Source of the DNA: Eopsaltria australis
Lineage: Eukaryota > Chordata > Aves > Passeriformes > Petroicidae
DNA: 64,000 nt
Reading direction: 5' to 3'
Assembly: GCA_034509425.1 (NCBI GenBank)
Contig: JAVTVJ010000228.1
Coordinates: 1,116,001-1,180,000 of the forward strand
Shown here: positions 1 through 12,078 of the stretch, in pieces
How the letters are laid out: each line of letters begins with the position of its first letter
Numbering within the stretch: position 1 is the first letter of the stretch
Program-made: the position numbers and the translations under genes
Notes under the pieces: generated by a model
Told to the model about the DNA's origin: nothing
The model's input: the letters and a program-made list of their open reading frames with translations, nothing else
Database searches by the model: none

Positions 1-1781
1 ACTTCCCTGCAGGAGGGTGGATAGAGGATATTCTGTGCCCAGACGCCTCCAGATGCCAGTGGCATCTCCTCCCTGCTCCCGGGCTCTGCCACTGTCCCAC
101 AGGCACTCACAGCTCTGACACTTCCATCCTTCCATTGTCCCCATGTGCCATTCAGCTCAACACGACACAAGGACACCAAGACCCTTCCCTTCACCCACAG
201 GTGATGCCAATGCAGTGGGACATTTCCCAGGTGTTATGGGGCAGGCAGCACCCCACAGCTGCCCTGTGCCTGGCAGGGCCCCCCCAGCCCCCACTCCCAC
301 CTGGAGCAGAGTGACAAAGCCACCCAAGCCAGGAGCTGGGCTGCCCAGTGTCCCCTTGCACCCTGGGGGGCTCACAGGTGTCCCCACACATCCCAGGGGC
401 TGCACGGTGTCCCCACACTCCGCAGGGACTGTCCTGCACACGTAGGAGCAGGCAGAGAAGGGCACCCGGGCACAACCCCATTCAGATTCCTCCCCGTGCC
501 AGACACCACTTCTCTCAGAAGCTGTTAACATTCCCACTGCTGTCTGGAATCACTTCCTCCCTTCTCTCCGTGTGCAAATCCCGGTGTGGATTGCTGGTGC
601 TTCTGTTTCCTACCTGCGGCCCCACCCACCTGTGACTCAGTGCCAAAACAGTGGGAATTAGGAAACCAAGTCTTTCGAGCAAAGCGTGACTCACAGGCCA
701 AGGCTTTCTGCTGAAGGAGCCGGCTCCTGCAGTCACGCTCAGTCTGTAATTTCCCTTAATACCAGTTTCATTCCTGTCCTCCCACTACCCCATCCAACTA
801 CCACTCCAAAGTAAAGGGTGCCCATTCATCTTTTTCTGCCTAATCCAGGAAAAGATGAGCTTCAGCTTGTGCAGAAATTGGTGGCTCCCAAGCTCATCTC
901 CCATCCCAAAGACTGGCTTTCAAAGGAGACTGGAAGCCTGGTAGAAAGGGAGAACACCGGGTGCAAGCCTTGTCTTTAGCTAAAACATGGCCCCAAACAC
1001 CAAAAACATGACCCTGAGAGCTTGGATGTGCTTCTCGAGTCTGTCAGATCCAGAAAATTTTCCCCCTAGCTCCCAGGACACACATGCATGCACTTTTATG
1101 GAACAGATGTTAAACATCCCTCTACACACAGCCATGGGAGCAGGTTTTTGAGGAGCAGGAAGAGGCAGAGGCCCAGAGTATCCCTGGCTCTGTCCACATC
1201 ACCTCCCCCTGCATCCTGACAGCACAGGAGGGGACAGAGCCACGGGCCACAGTGAGATCAGGAGCTCTGTGGAGCTGAGACCCAGACTGGGGGCTGGAAC
1301 CGGGGATGCACCCAGGTGTCCCCCAGTGCACAGAAACCACAGAGATCCCAGATGAGTCAAGGTTTGGTGGAGAGGCTCCTGGCAAGGACAGGTTTGATGG
1401 GGACACAAATTTCTTCTCCATGCTGCTCCCCAAGTCCCTTCCTGACAGATCCCAGGCACGGTGCTGCAAACATCAGGGAGAACAACAGCAAAATGCTTCT
1501 TTAGGTTTAATATACAAAACCCAGGTAGCTCAATCAAGCAACAAAAGCTAAATGTCATTTCCTCCCGTGGCACTGCAACTCTCCTCACCGTCATTCACGT
1601 CTGACAGCTTGTCATTGTCAGGAGACACCGAGGACACAGCCTGGGGAGAGGCTGGCACAGAGGAGAGGGGAGGAAGGCTCAGTCCTGCAGCTCACCACAG
1701 GCACCAGCACAGAAGGAGGCAGGGCACCTGTGTGAGCTGAAAGGCACAAGTGACCCTGCCAGGCAGGTGGGAAAGAGGACA
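1..1781. other. unique non-coding sequence
   Basis: I see no recognisable gene, repeat family or RNA here. Several short overlapping frames exist on both strands, but none shows a known domain or a convincing pair of splice sites. The stretch just before 1782 runs directly into a CR1 copy. Confidence 0.5.
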
Positions 1782-2225
1782 GAATCATGGAATGGTTCAG
1801 GTTGGAAATGACCTTAAAGCCCATCCCATCCCACCCCCTGCCATGGGCAGGGACACCTCCCACTGTCCCAGGTTGCTCCAAACCCCGTCCAGCCCAGCCT
1901 TGGACACTGCCAGGGATCCAGGGGCTGCCACAGCTCCTCTGGGCACCCTGTGCCAGTGACTCACCACCCTCACAGGGAATAATTCCTTCCTAATATCTCA
2001 TCTAAATCTCTCCTCTTGTAGTTTAAAACCATTCCCCCTTGTCCTGTCACTGTCTGCCCATGTAAAAAGTCACTCTCTCTCTTTTTATAATCCCCCTTTA
2101 GGCACTGGAAGGGGCTCTAAGGTCTCCTTGGAGTTTTCTCTTCTCTGGCTTTCAACCTATCTCCTTAGCAGAAGGGCTCCAGTCTTTGGAGCATCATTCC
2201 AAACAAGCTTCACCCAAGAGCACGC
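1782..2225 (-). mobile_element. CR1: CR1 retrotransposon, 3' part
   Basis: The left edge is the reverse complement of a CR1 3' terminus (gaatcatggaatggttcagg), followed by the conserved CR1 3' block that includes the reverse of 'GGCACAGGGTGCCC'. The copy is 5'-truncated, which is usual for CR1. It decays towards 2.2 kb, through the segment containing 'ctttaggcactggaaggggc'. No ORF2 protein is preserved. Confidence 0.93.
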
Positions 2226-5200
2226 AGGCTGCCCTTGAGGACAGCCCCATGCAGAGCTGTGCAGCCTCAGGCACCCCAAAACCTGTCACCACATTCCCAA
2301 CCTCCAGCTGAATGAGGCTGAAGTTTCCAGCTCCATCTCCTGAAGCACTTCCTGCAAAAGTGCTGAGGCTTGGCTGCCTGTTCCAGTTAAGGGGATTAAT
2401 GGATGCTCTGTGAAGCAGGCACGGACTGAGTCACTAACACCAGATTTAGGGCTTCCAGCACCAGTGCTGACCACTTCCATGCAGTAGTGATGGACATAGG
2501 TTTGTTAATAGGTTACAATGATCAGCTGCAGAAAAAAAATGTGAATCCATGTAGCCACACACATCTTCCTGCTGGCATCTCAGCAGGCAAGTGAGGCGTG
2601 AGCGCTGGGAACTTTGGAGTACAAGTGTCACAAACACCTTACTGACTAATTCCAAGTGGAAACTTTCCACTTAACCCAAACCACTTCCAAGTTCCTTGCT
2701 AGTTTTCTCCTTTACAATGCAGATATCTTTCCACACTGACGCGTCATTTGGAAGCAGAAAGGTTTTGTTCAAAATGTGCCAAAAACAAAGTTGGAAAAGT
2801 CAGTCAAACTCTCAGCCACGTAGGAGAGCCCCTCAGAGACACCCCTTTGGGTATCTTTACCTGTCTCGTGCTGTGTGTTGCTAACACAGAAGCTGTTCCC
2901 TCAGTGCAGTTTTCCAGCCCCAAAACTTGCCAGTTCCTCCTGTCCCCCATCATAATCGTATGCTCGAGCACAGACGTGCTGTCAGAGCTGAGGAGATATT
3001 TTTAAGCACCCAAAAACAACTAAGCACAATCCTGCCAGGAAAACATTCCCCACTACCCCTCCCCAGCTCAAAGCCCATCAAACTGCACTGCGAGGGATCG
3101 GGATATCAGTGCGGAAAAGACTCCCAAAGGAGTGGAGGTAACAGCTCCCCATGGCAAAAAGCAGCTCCTTGGTCCAGCTTCCCACAAGGCTTGGGACAGG
3201 CTCTGACCCTGGGAGCAACTGGAACACCTGGACCCACCTCTGCCCCCCAGGAGTGCAAAGATGGAGCATCACCCCGAGCACCCCTTCTTCAGCTGGAGAT
3301 TATCTAATGACATGGGCAAAAACAGGCCCACCAAGCTGGAATTTTTATGCAATTTAATTCTTACATAATCTAAGTCATTGTTAATTAACACCAACTTCCA
3401 ACTCGAGTATTGAGAGAAAAAAGGCAGCGGAACCCTAAAGCTGACACCCTGCAGGCCCAGCACAGCCAAACTCCTCTCCTCCCCCTTCCCCACGCTGACC
3501 TTCCCTGGGTTTCACCACAGGTCACTCCAAGCCAGGGAAAAGCTCCTCTCCTGGAGCCCACTGAGGACGTAGGGTCTTCGTCCCCGTTTTTGGCGGTTGT
3601 CAGCTCTGTTGCCTCCAGGGCTGAAAGTGTCCCCCAGGAGCACAATGCAGGATCCAAACCCAGGCACAAATCTCCCCCTCTATTCTCCTGAGGAGCTCAT
3701 CAAAGCTCCTCTTTGGGGACCATATGGGGCTCTGGGGACCACACAGAAGGGGAGAGGTCAAAGAGGGAACAGGCATCAACTTCCTGAAGCCAGAGAACAG
3801 ACCTGTCCCACAACAGTCCTGGGCCAGCAGTGAAAGCCACTGAATCATTCCACGAGTCCCTGCCTAGAGGAGAAAATTTCTCTCAAAAGCCACCCCTGGA
3901 CAGGACTTGGGATTTTTAACGACTTTCAATCAGGCTTTTTAATGATTTTAAAATGAATTCGTTACTGTTGCAGGTCACCTCTCTGGTGATAGCACTGGCA
4001 TTCTTGGGCAGTTCTGCTTCCCCCCACTGCACCCAGGCTGAGAGCAACTCCAAGAGTGTCCCTGAGAAATTCTCCCACACCCATTAACTCTGACATGGGA
4101 TCCCTGTTCTCCCAGAATCACTGCAGGCCCCCAGGGTCCCAGCCCAGAGCTCTGCCAGGCTGGCTCACTGCTGAGCAGCCCTGTCAGCAAATAGCAGCCT
4201 GGGAAGTGCCATCCTGCTCCTGAGAGCTCCAGCCCACCCTGGACCTCCCTGGCTCATTTCACAGCAGGGCAGGGCCCTTCTCTCAGCCCAGTGACAGCAC
4301 AACAGCCCTCACACAACAATGATGTTCTGATCCACTTCGCAAAAGCTGCAGGAACCCAAAATCAGTTGTCCAGACCTTTCAGTTTACAAATAGCTCACTA
4401 AGACAAGAGCTATTTAGTTTAACTTGCCTTTCCGTTCCATTTATGCTCCATCCCAGAGCGGATCCTCTGTGCCCTTCCAGTTGACACACGGAGCTGGGCA
4501 CAAGCACCTCAAGGCTGGCACCACAAGATAACACAAAGAACAGCCCCCCACACCTCAGCCAGCACCCCCAGCTGCTCCTGTGCTTCACCCACAGGCACCT
4601 GCACCCAGTTCTGCAGACAAATCCTCATATCCCTGCGATGCTCCAGGCTTTCACTCCTCAGGAAGCAGTCCTGTCAGCTGGAGTTTTTGGTTCATCCATC
4701 ACTGCTCCTGCTAGATGGAAAAAAGTTGTTGCAAATAAATCAAGTGCTCCCCTGGGCTGAGCTTGGCTGGGGTGTTCACTCACACTGCCAGTGCCTGTCC
4801 CAGTACAGCTGCACAGGGGTCACCTGAATCCCCACTTTGTCACACCTGGAGCCTCCCAGCCCCAGGGACAACTGTCCAGGTGATTGCTGTAATGACAGGA
4901 GGCAGCTGTGCCACAGCCCCTCCTGCAGCTCAGGGCTCAGGCTGGAGGAGCCTCCAGCTGACACAACACAGAGGGACAAACCAGGACACACCGTGCCACA
5001 GGTGGGGACAGAGCAGGAGAGCAGAGGCTGAAGAGCTCCTGCAAGCAGCACCTTTGCCCAAAAGCACCTCAAGTGAGACGATCTCCTGCCGGGCTCCACT
5101 TCTGCGCACAAGTCTGAGTCCACAAATCCTCAAGCCCAGCAGACTTACTCATCCCAGCTCACTCATGTTGCTCTATCTGGAGGCGTAGTTTAAAAATGCA

Positions 5201-6130
5201 GGAATATTATTTAAAACCATAACTGCACACCTGCTGATTTCTGTTAGGTCCTATGAGAATGCGTGGGACCACTATATATAGAATTTAATAACTCCTGTCA
5301 GTGCATGCTCTCGACTGAGTGCCTGCCTACGGCTGTTCCCTGTGGTCCCAGGGGATTCTGCAGCCTTGGGAAGTGTGGTGGGAGCCTGGCTGCCCTGAGG
5401 CAGGGCTGTGCTGAGGGCTGTTGGACATCACCCTGCTGAACCTGGGGTGCAGGACCTCTGCTCCCTCCATGAGCATGGAAATGTGGGAGCTGAGGATCTT
5501 ATCTCTGTGCCTCACTTGCCCACCATGGAGTGAAGAAATGAAGTAAAAGCAGAAAGTTGCTCAATAGAGCTGGAAGAAGCACCATCTAGAGCAAGGGCAG
5601 GGCCAGCCATCGCAGCAGCTGCATTGTGTTGGCTTTTGGATCTCAGCCCTGGAGATTTCCTGGGACTTCTCAAGGTGCAGACATTGGGAGTGGGGGCAAA
5701 ACAGGCAGAAGCTCAAGCAGCTGGGGTGAGAAGTGACACTGATTTCAAAGCGTCCCATGCTTCAATCAACACTTAGGTTGACTTTCATAATCAACCATGG
5801 CAATCAAGGGAATGGGCTCAATATCCACAGGTGCACTCCAGCTCTGTCACTGTGGGGGTCAGAGACACCAGGAAATCTGTCAAACACTTGAATCCAGCCC
5901 AGAGGAGCTGCCCTGAAGCAGCTGTATGGCCCAGGGGCCAAAACAAGCAAGCACAGCTCTGTACAACTCTAGCTTGGCCACACCAGAGCACCCGGGCACA
6001 CACAGCATCTCTGCCTGGGGGAAGGGTGTCCACCAGCCCCACACAGAGCTGAGCCCTGGCAGGCAGTGGCCCTGGTGGCCACGTCTGATGCACAGTGAGC
6101 TACAGTCCTGCATGAGGGGACAACTCAGAC
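2226..6130. other. unique non-coding sequence
   Basis: No gene or repeat family was recognised in this 3.9 kb. A TATATATA run lies near 5273, but nothing downstream supports a promoter. The open frames are short and compositionally ordinary. Confidence 0.45.
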
Positions 6131-6236
6131 ACAGAATGGTTTGGGTTGGAAGGGACCTTAAAGCTGATCCCATTCCACTCCCTGCCATGGGCAGGGACAC
6201 CTTCCACCAGAGCAGGTTGCTCAGAGTCCCACATCC
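6131..6236 (-). mobile_element. CR1: CR1 retrotransposon, short 3' fragment
   Basis: The fragment starts with 'acagaatggtttgggttgga' and continues through 'gggaccttaaagctgatccc' and the 'ccatgggcagggacacctt' block, which is the reverse complement of a CR1 3' end. It stops after about 100 bp, so this is a heavily 5'-truncated insertion. Confidence 0.9.
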
Positions 6237-7769
6237 ATAGCCAGCATCCCCTGGAAAATTTGGTACATGAGCTACACTCCAGCAATGCCACTTTTGTGGC
6301 TCATGTCCCAGAGCTAGGAAGGCACCATGACATCTCCCATGACAGAGGAAAGCACCCAACTCATGCCAAACCCCAAGGTGCAGGACCGTAGCACCCTGTG
6401 CATGGGGTGCACCTCCTCCTCTCCCTTGGCCAGGCACTGGCACACGCTTGGCTGCACACAGCAAGCCCCAAGCACGTACTGTGCGCAGCAGCGCCTCGAC
6501 AACAGACCTTCCCCACACCCAGCTCCACACCAGAACAGCAAAAACCTGAGGGCAAAAACCAGGGTTTCTGTCCACAATGCCAAAAAGGAGCAGAACAAAG
6601 CTCCTGGCTCTGCCAGGAATGTCTCTGGAGAAACGAGTGAGCAGGGAAGAGGCGACTCTTCTTCAGCCACCAAGGGAGGAGGGGAGACAGCAGCAGCTGT
6701 GCACGCCTCACTGTCTCAGCAGCAACACGGGCAGGAGCAGGAGGGGCTCCAACTTCTTTTGGATCTGTAGATATTTTAATAACCTTTACAGAGTACAAAG
6801 TACTCAACAACCAGGGAGGAAGGTGAGTGAACACCTTGGTGCTGTTTTTCACCCTGTGTGTCCCTACACAGACCGACACCCCAGCAGCAGGGAGGCACCA
6901 TGTGCAGGTCAGCAGGAGATTTGGGGACACACTGCTCAGGCTGAGCCCACACAAATGGGGAAGAGCCCAGAGCAGCACTGAGTGCTAACCCTTCCTCCAG
7001 ACTGCACATAACATCCAGGGAGAAGCCACCCAGGGACAGAGCAATTTTCTTAATTGCAGTAACTGTGCTTACATGCAAAACAAGGCTGTGTGCACCCCCC
7101 CAAAACAAGGCTGAGCACTCACACACTCCCAGAGGATTTCCAGTCAGCCCAAACGCCACCCTCCCCATCCCCATTGTGATCCCCTCATCAATCCATACCC
7201 CAAACAAGCTGCCAATGAACCATATGCCTGTCTGCCCAAAGGAGCTCCCCTCTCCATTGCCCAGACCCTTCCCTACGTGCCAGGAGGCTCCATCAGCACC
7301 TCATACACACAGATTCCACTTCACCTGAGAAGCCACTTCTTGCTGCCCCTGCAGAGAGGCCTTTGCATGTGTCAGGTGGAGGAAAGGGTGATTTTGGTGC
7401 AATGACCTCGCTCCTCTGATTGGGGACAGCGCAGTGGCACAGCAGAGAGCACCAGGCAGAGGCAGGCAGGCACAGGTGCATGTCACGCAGCAGACACTCG
7501 AGCTGTGCCACCAACACCTGGGACATGGCCTGGGGAGGGAGACACATGCCAGGTGACAGAGCCTGTCAGAGACCCCACAGCAATGAGCCATGTGGGAGCC
7601 CCAGGCAGGAATGGGATGATGCTTCCAGAGCCCTTGGCTTGCTCCCAGCTCCCTCCCAGCCCCCAGAGAAGTAAACAGAAAGCAAAGCACTGAGGATTGC
7701 ACATCCCATCCCACAGCCCCTGGGCACACCCGGAGGCCCCAGGTCAGTCGGGTCACTGCCACCCCATAC
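6237..7769. other. unique sequence, possible first intron of the leftward gene
   Basis: No repeat is recognised. If the minus-strand exon ending at 7770 is real, this stretch is the start of its downstream intron. No partner exon with both splice signals was found in it. The 231-residue minus frame at 5880-6575 has no recognisable domain and reads through the CR1 fragment at 6131, which argues against a gene. Confidence 0.4.
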
Positions 7770-7888
7770 CTGCACTCCGTGACACTACAGCAGCAGCTCC
7801 CACTCCGCCGGCCCCAGCGTCTGGAGCGCAGCTCTGGCCTCGACTTCCTCAGGCTGAAATACTCCGTCAGCTTCCCAAACGAAGCCAT
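7770..7888 (-). CDS. candidate first coding exon, partial, unidentified protein
   Basis: A minus-strand ATG at 7888 sits in a strong Kozak context (GGAGCCATGG) and opens 39 codons plus 2 nt. The frame ends at a near-consensus splice donor, TGCAG|GTATGG, with the GT at 7769-7768. The peptide begins MASFGKLTEYFSLRKSRPEL. It continues with an Arg-rich stretch (RSRRWGRR) and then a Cys cluster (SGSCCCSVTEC). The basic-plus-cysteine pattern could suit membrane attachment by palmitoylation, but that is inference only. An in-frame ATG lies 11 codons upstream in a weaker context. The surroundings are moderately CpG-rich and a CpG island lies 1.3 kb upstream, which fits a promoter-proximal or alternative first exon. 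I do not recognise the protein family, and no second exon was found within the window to the left. A chance frame remains possible. Confidence 0.42.
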
Positions 7889-9120
7889 GGCTCCCGCCGG
7901 TGTCCCTGTGTCCCTTTGCACACTCGTGCATGCTACACCCCGGCCGTGCCCGCTGCCCCACGCACTCCACCAGCCCTTGGCACCGGGAGGGACCCAACAC
8001 AGGGCAGGAGGAGTTCAGCCACGAGCTATTTGGACAGTCCACAGCGTGCTCCAGTGAGACCTCAGATCTGGAGGGTGTTAAGTCCTGTCTCCCTGAGCCA
8101 AGCGCAGGTCACAGCTCAGAGCAGCTGGCGGCTGCACGTGTATTTCATGTGATGCTGCAGAGCTGAGTAGAGGAAGAGGAAAAATTAAAAGTGCTCGCTG
8201 GGAAGCGTCCCTCGGTAGCGCTGGCAGAGGTCTGCGAGCCCCCACAGCAAGTGGCACTGGGCAGGTGGAGGAGCTGCCCTCTGAGGAGGTGGCCCAGCGT
8301 GGCTGTGGTGGCTCTTGGATGAGGAAGGGGATGGGGTTTGATCTCAGAGGCGATGAGAAACCCCAAGAAATCGGTTGCTCAGATGAATTTCCAAAGGATC
8401 TGTTCTTACAGTGTGGAGAGGATCCCCGTTTGCTCTTCCCAAGGCTATTCAGAGTCCACCAGTTTTCCTCCCTCCCTGTTTTCCAAAGCAGAAAGCACCC
8501 TCAGCAGCCAGCAGCACCTACCTACCATGACTTTCCAGCCTGTCACCAAACACCTGAGCCCAAGGAGAGAGACAGGCATTTAAAGCAAGCGAGGCTGATG
8601 CAGTTAGAGGTCACCTGTGAGCTCTGCTCCTCACGCTCCAGCACAAAGCCTTTCCACAGCAGACAGCAGACACGGGGATGCTGCGAACCCGAAAGGAAAT
8701 CCTCCTGCCAGCCCTCCCCTAGTCAGGAGCACTTGTCTCTGCATCCTCAGTGCCTGACGCCAGCTGGGCGGAGAAAAAACAAGGGCTTCAGAAAAAAAAA
8801 CATCCAAACCTTGCTCCAGCCCCATGGAGCAAAGCCAGATCAGGTCAGTGAAGTATATCCAGGGGAAGGGGTGTCTGATGGCGACTCCCAGCCATGCCAA
8901 GAGAGGAAACGGCAAGGAAAACTGGTGGTAACTGAGCTGGCAGAGCCCCAAGCTCCCTGCACACTCTTTTATCCCTCCAGTGTGTATGCCATGTTAAAAA
9001 ATAAACAACCTGCATTCATTGCTATTTCCCTGCCTAGAGCCATCCCCTGCAAGCTGCCCCTTTGCCACAGCTGGCCATCTGCTGTCAAAAACCCTTCCTG
9101 ACTTCCACTTGCCTCCTCCC
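7889..9120. other. upstream region with a long unassigned plus-strand open frame
   Basis: This covers the presumed 5' flank of the candidate exon at 7770-7888. It carries a 278-codon plus-strand open frame at 8265-9101. That frame has no recognised domain, no obvious Kozak support and a composition rich in Ser, Pro, Gln and Cys. I regard it as a probable chance frame. No repeat family is visible. Confidence 0.4.
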
Positions 9121-9143
9121 TTATTTTCTTTCTTTTCCTGTAG
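9121..9143 (+). other. strong splice-acceptor-like sequence
   Basis: A long pyrimidine tract (ttattttctttcttttcctg) leads straight into TAG at 9141-9143, an excellent 3' splice-site match on the plus strand. It lies just left of the CpG island. The sequence that follows (ACTCTGGCTCAGC...) is open through the island in one frame. No matching donor or known protein supports an exon yet. Confidence 0.3.
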
Positions 9144-9176
9144 ACTCTGGCTCAGCTTTCCCCGTGAAATTAAATG

Positions 9177-9850
9177 CCTGAGCAGCCGGGTGCGCCCCGC
9201 GGAGCGCGGCCCAGGGACACCCGGGCGGCCGCCCCCGCCGGCTGCTTGTGACCGGCAGAGTCACAGTCCCCGTCACGGTCCCCGTCCCCGCCCGCGCCTT
9301 TTGGGGGGGGGATCATTTGTTTGCACCATCCCCACTCCCTGCTCCCCGCTCCGGGCGCTGACATCCATCCCAGCAAACAGAGCGAGCCGCCACACAAAGC
9401 AGCGGCTGCCGATGCTCGGGGGAGCCCCGTGGCCACGGGGGACACTGCCAGCACCTCCACCGGGCAGGCACACGGTCCCCCGGGCACCTTCTCCCTCCCT
9501 GGCACACACGGGGAGGGGAAGCGGGGGTTCGTTCCCTTCTGGCAGCTGGGGAAATAAAGCTGTTCACGCACTGCTCCGCACAGCCACCCTCCCCCGGCTC
9601 CCACCTTCTCCCTCCGATGGGCTCCGCCGCAGCTGGGGAGGGGTCCAGGGCGCTTCCCCAAATCGATGTGATTGTGCAGAGGGCAGAGCATCCGCCGGCT
9701 GGCTCCGAGCGGCGCAGCGGGAGCCGGTAACAGAGTCACCCCTCTTATCTGCCATCGGCTCCCCGTTACCGACTACGGTGAAATGCAACACGTCAAAGGA
9801 GGTCAGATGAGCCGGAGGAGAGCGGAGGAGCCGGGGGAGAGCAGAGGGGG
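9177..9850. promoter_or_regulatory. CpG island, likely promoter
   Basis: CpG dinucleotides and GC content jump sharply from about 9180 (gtgcgccccgcggagcgcgg) and stay raised, with interruptions, to about 9850. The island includes a G9 run at 9303-9311. Vertebrate CpG islands of this kind usually mark promoters. It lies upstream of the minus-strand candidate exon at 7770-7888, so it could be that gene's main promoter, or it could serve an unrecognised plus-strand transcript. Long open frames of 263 codons (plus) and 189 codons (minus) cross it, as expected where GC richness removes stop codons. Their peptides are low-complexity Pro/Arg/Ser-rich and I do not call them genes. Confidence 0.7.
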
Positions 9851-11300
9851 CTGGCAGGAGGCAGCGGGAAGCAGCCGAGGGGGAGATCAGAGAAAGGGAG
9901 GCAGAAGAGGACAAACTCTTGTTTCCCTGCTATAGAAAAAGGCACAGCACCGGCTCTCCGGGAGGAAACTAGGCTGAGCCACACACACCTTGGAGTGTGA
10001 GGCAGACAGCGGGGTCACCTGGCAGCGGTGATGTTCTTGGCTGCTCCTGAGCTATGCCAAGGCAACAGGAGAGGGGCTGGACAGGGCAGCAGGAGGAGTG
10101 GAGAGGAAGAGTGGGGTTAATTTGAATCCTTCCCTTCTCCCCTTCCTCCCACCACCTGTTGGGAAGGCAGAGGAGCAGCGATGCTGCCCCAGGTATCCTC
10201 CTTTGGCATTTGCAAAGCAGAACTGTTTGGGGACAAAAGGGCAATTTGGAAGACTGCAGAAAAAAAAACAACAGGAGGATTCGACAGACTGAGGGACACA
10301 AAATGCAAGGAGCAAGCCAAACCTCCCCAGCATTCCAGCTGCATGGGGGGCACCCCTACAGCCAGGGACACCACACAATTCCTGCAGTACCCTCCAGCGG
10401 GGGGTATGTAGGAGCCACAGCTCTTGGCAGGGACTCAGGCTCCCAACAAGGTTGCAGAGCTCAGTCTGTGAGCCCAACTGTGCCAGCACTCACTTGGAAA
10501 ACAAACAGGAGGAAATGAAGGTACCTTCATGAAACCTCTGGATAGACTGGCGATGGTGGCATTGAAGGTACAAATGCCTGAAAGCTCAGACAACTCCATA
10601 AACACCTCCATGTGTGCCCAAAAAGTGACATTCCAGAGGGGATTCCAGCCCCACAGCCTCCCCACCGTACCCCAGTCACCCTGGACCAGGCTGACTGGGA
10701 CCCACCTAGCTGAAAGCACAACCAGTGCTGGGGCAGAGGCAGCCCGAGCTCCCACATCTCTCCTCTGTGTTACAGTCTCTGCTTTTGTGCTGGTGCCTTG
10801 GGACAAGGGAAGGGCTGTCTCCTTTGCCCCCAGGACATGGAACAGCCCTCAGGCCCTTTCTTGCTCAAAGGATGAGTGGTCAGCCCTTCAGACAGGGCTG
10901 TCACACAAGCTGGCTCCCAGAGGAGCTCTGTGCCTCCTATTAGGCAGCAGAGGCAATCTGCCAAAATATTGCTGAACTCTCTAATTTCACATTAACAATC
11001 TGCTCTGCTGGAGTTTGCAGCCACGCACTCAGTGATGCGACAGCTTCCCACTTCCACTTATCAGTGGAATGAAACACTTCCTGAGCAAAACAGTGGTTTA
11101 ATTTGCAGACATAAACTGATTTTTAAGAGGAGCTGCGGAGGAGATGTTAAAGCAGGAATCAGAACCCGCATGGCACTGGGACTTGGGGGATGCTGAGCAG
11201 GGATGCATAGCCATCACCCAGTCCTGGCACAGACATCTCACACCTCTGGCTGCAGCCTTTGGGAGGACAAAAATACCCACAAGTCAAACACAGCCTGGTT
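9851..11300. other. unique non-coding sequence
   Basis: This purine-rich shoulder of the CpG island grades into ordinary unique DNA. No gene, repeat family or RNA was recognised. Confidence 0.4.
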
Positions 11301-11368
11301 GTCTGGGTCATCTCATCTGTGCTTATACTGCTTCGTCTGGGTCATCTCATCTGTGCTTATACTGCTTT
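11301..11368. repeat. 34-bp tandem duplication, two copies
   Basis: The unit starts 'gtctgggtcatctcatctgt' and occurs at 11301-11334 and again at 11335-11368. The copies differ only at the last base (C versus T), so the duplication is recent or well conserved. Confidence 0.95.
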
Positions 11369-12037
11369 GGGCCCTAGAGACCAACATTCCTCATTTAGAA
11401 CCCTCCAAACACAGTGAAGCCATCACAGATATGGGAACCAGCGCCAGTCCCAGCTTGCAAACAACCACAATGCTTTTTCAGGCAGAAGTCATCACAGCCA
11501 CGTCCCAGCAGCCTGGACATCCTAAGTGTGAGTTGGGAAGCTTCTCTGCCAGGTCCTGTAGCCAGCCAGCACAGTGGGACAAGCCAGACAGCCCTGGAAG
11601 GTGGCCCTTGCACCATTCCCAGTCCCTCCTTGCAGCCCCCAGTTCCTGTGCTCCTGAGCACTATGTGAGGAAACCAGATCTGGTTACGTCTCTGCAGCTT
11701 CCCCAAGCATCTTTTGCTCCAATTACACTTCTTAAATATGGATAGGCAGGAGCAGGGAAAGAGGAAAAGGGGGTTCTTCTGAGCTGACAGCTGCTCCTAC
11801 AGTCCAAGAGGACCCTAACTGTATTTCTCCAGGGCTCCAATCTCACTCCACACCCTGACCATTGAACACCAGTTAAACACACCCACTTTCCAGCCCTGGC
11901 TTTTCTGGAAACTGCATCCCTAAAAGCCCCTCAGCAGCTGATGCAGAGCCCATCCTGCTCCTCCTTCAGCCGTGCTTCCAGCAGCTCATCCCTCCCCCAG
12001 GACAGCATGGGGGATGCTCACCAGCACCCGACCTCTC
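11369..12037. other. unique non-coding sequence
   Basis: Nothing recognisable. Open frames are short and lack splice support. Confidence 0.4.
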
Positions 12038-12078
12038 AATGATCTTGGAGGACTTTTCCAACCTAAATTATTCCATCC
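12038..12078 (+). mobile_element. CR1: possible CR1 3' terminus remnant
   Basis: The string 'gatcttggaggacttttcca' followed by 'acctaaattattcc' resembles the 3' end of an older CR1 subfamily on the plus strand. The body upstream is not recognisable, so only a short relic can be claimed. Confidence 0.5.

Noticed and set aside
5270..5280. TATATATA promoter-like string
   Set aside because: No initiator, CpG enrichment or downstream exon; such strings are frequent by chance.
5880..6575. 231-codon minus-strand open frame
   Set aside because: It reads through the CR1 fragment at 6131-6236, has no recognisable domain and is rich in Trp, Cys and Gly as expected from chance reading of CA-rich bird DNA.
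9170..9739. 189-codon minus-strand frame across the CpG island
   Set aside because: High GC removes stop codons. The peptide is Ala, Gly, Pro and Arg-rich without a domain, and the opposite strand is equally open.
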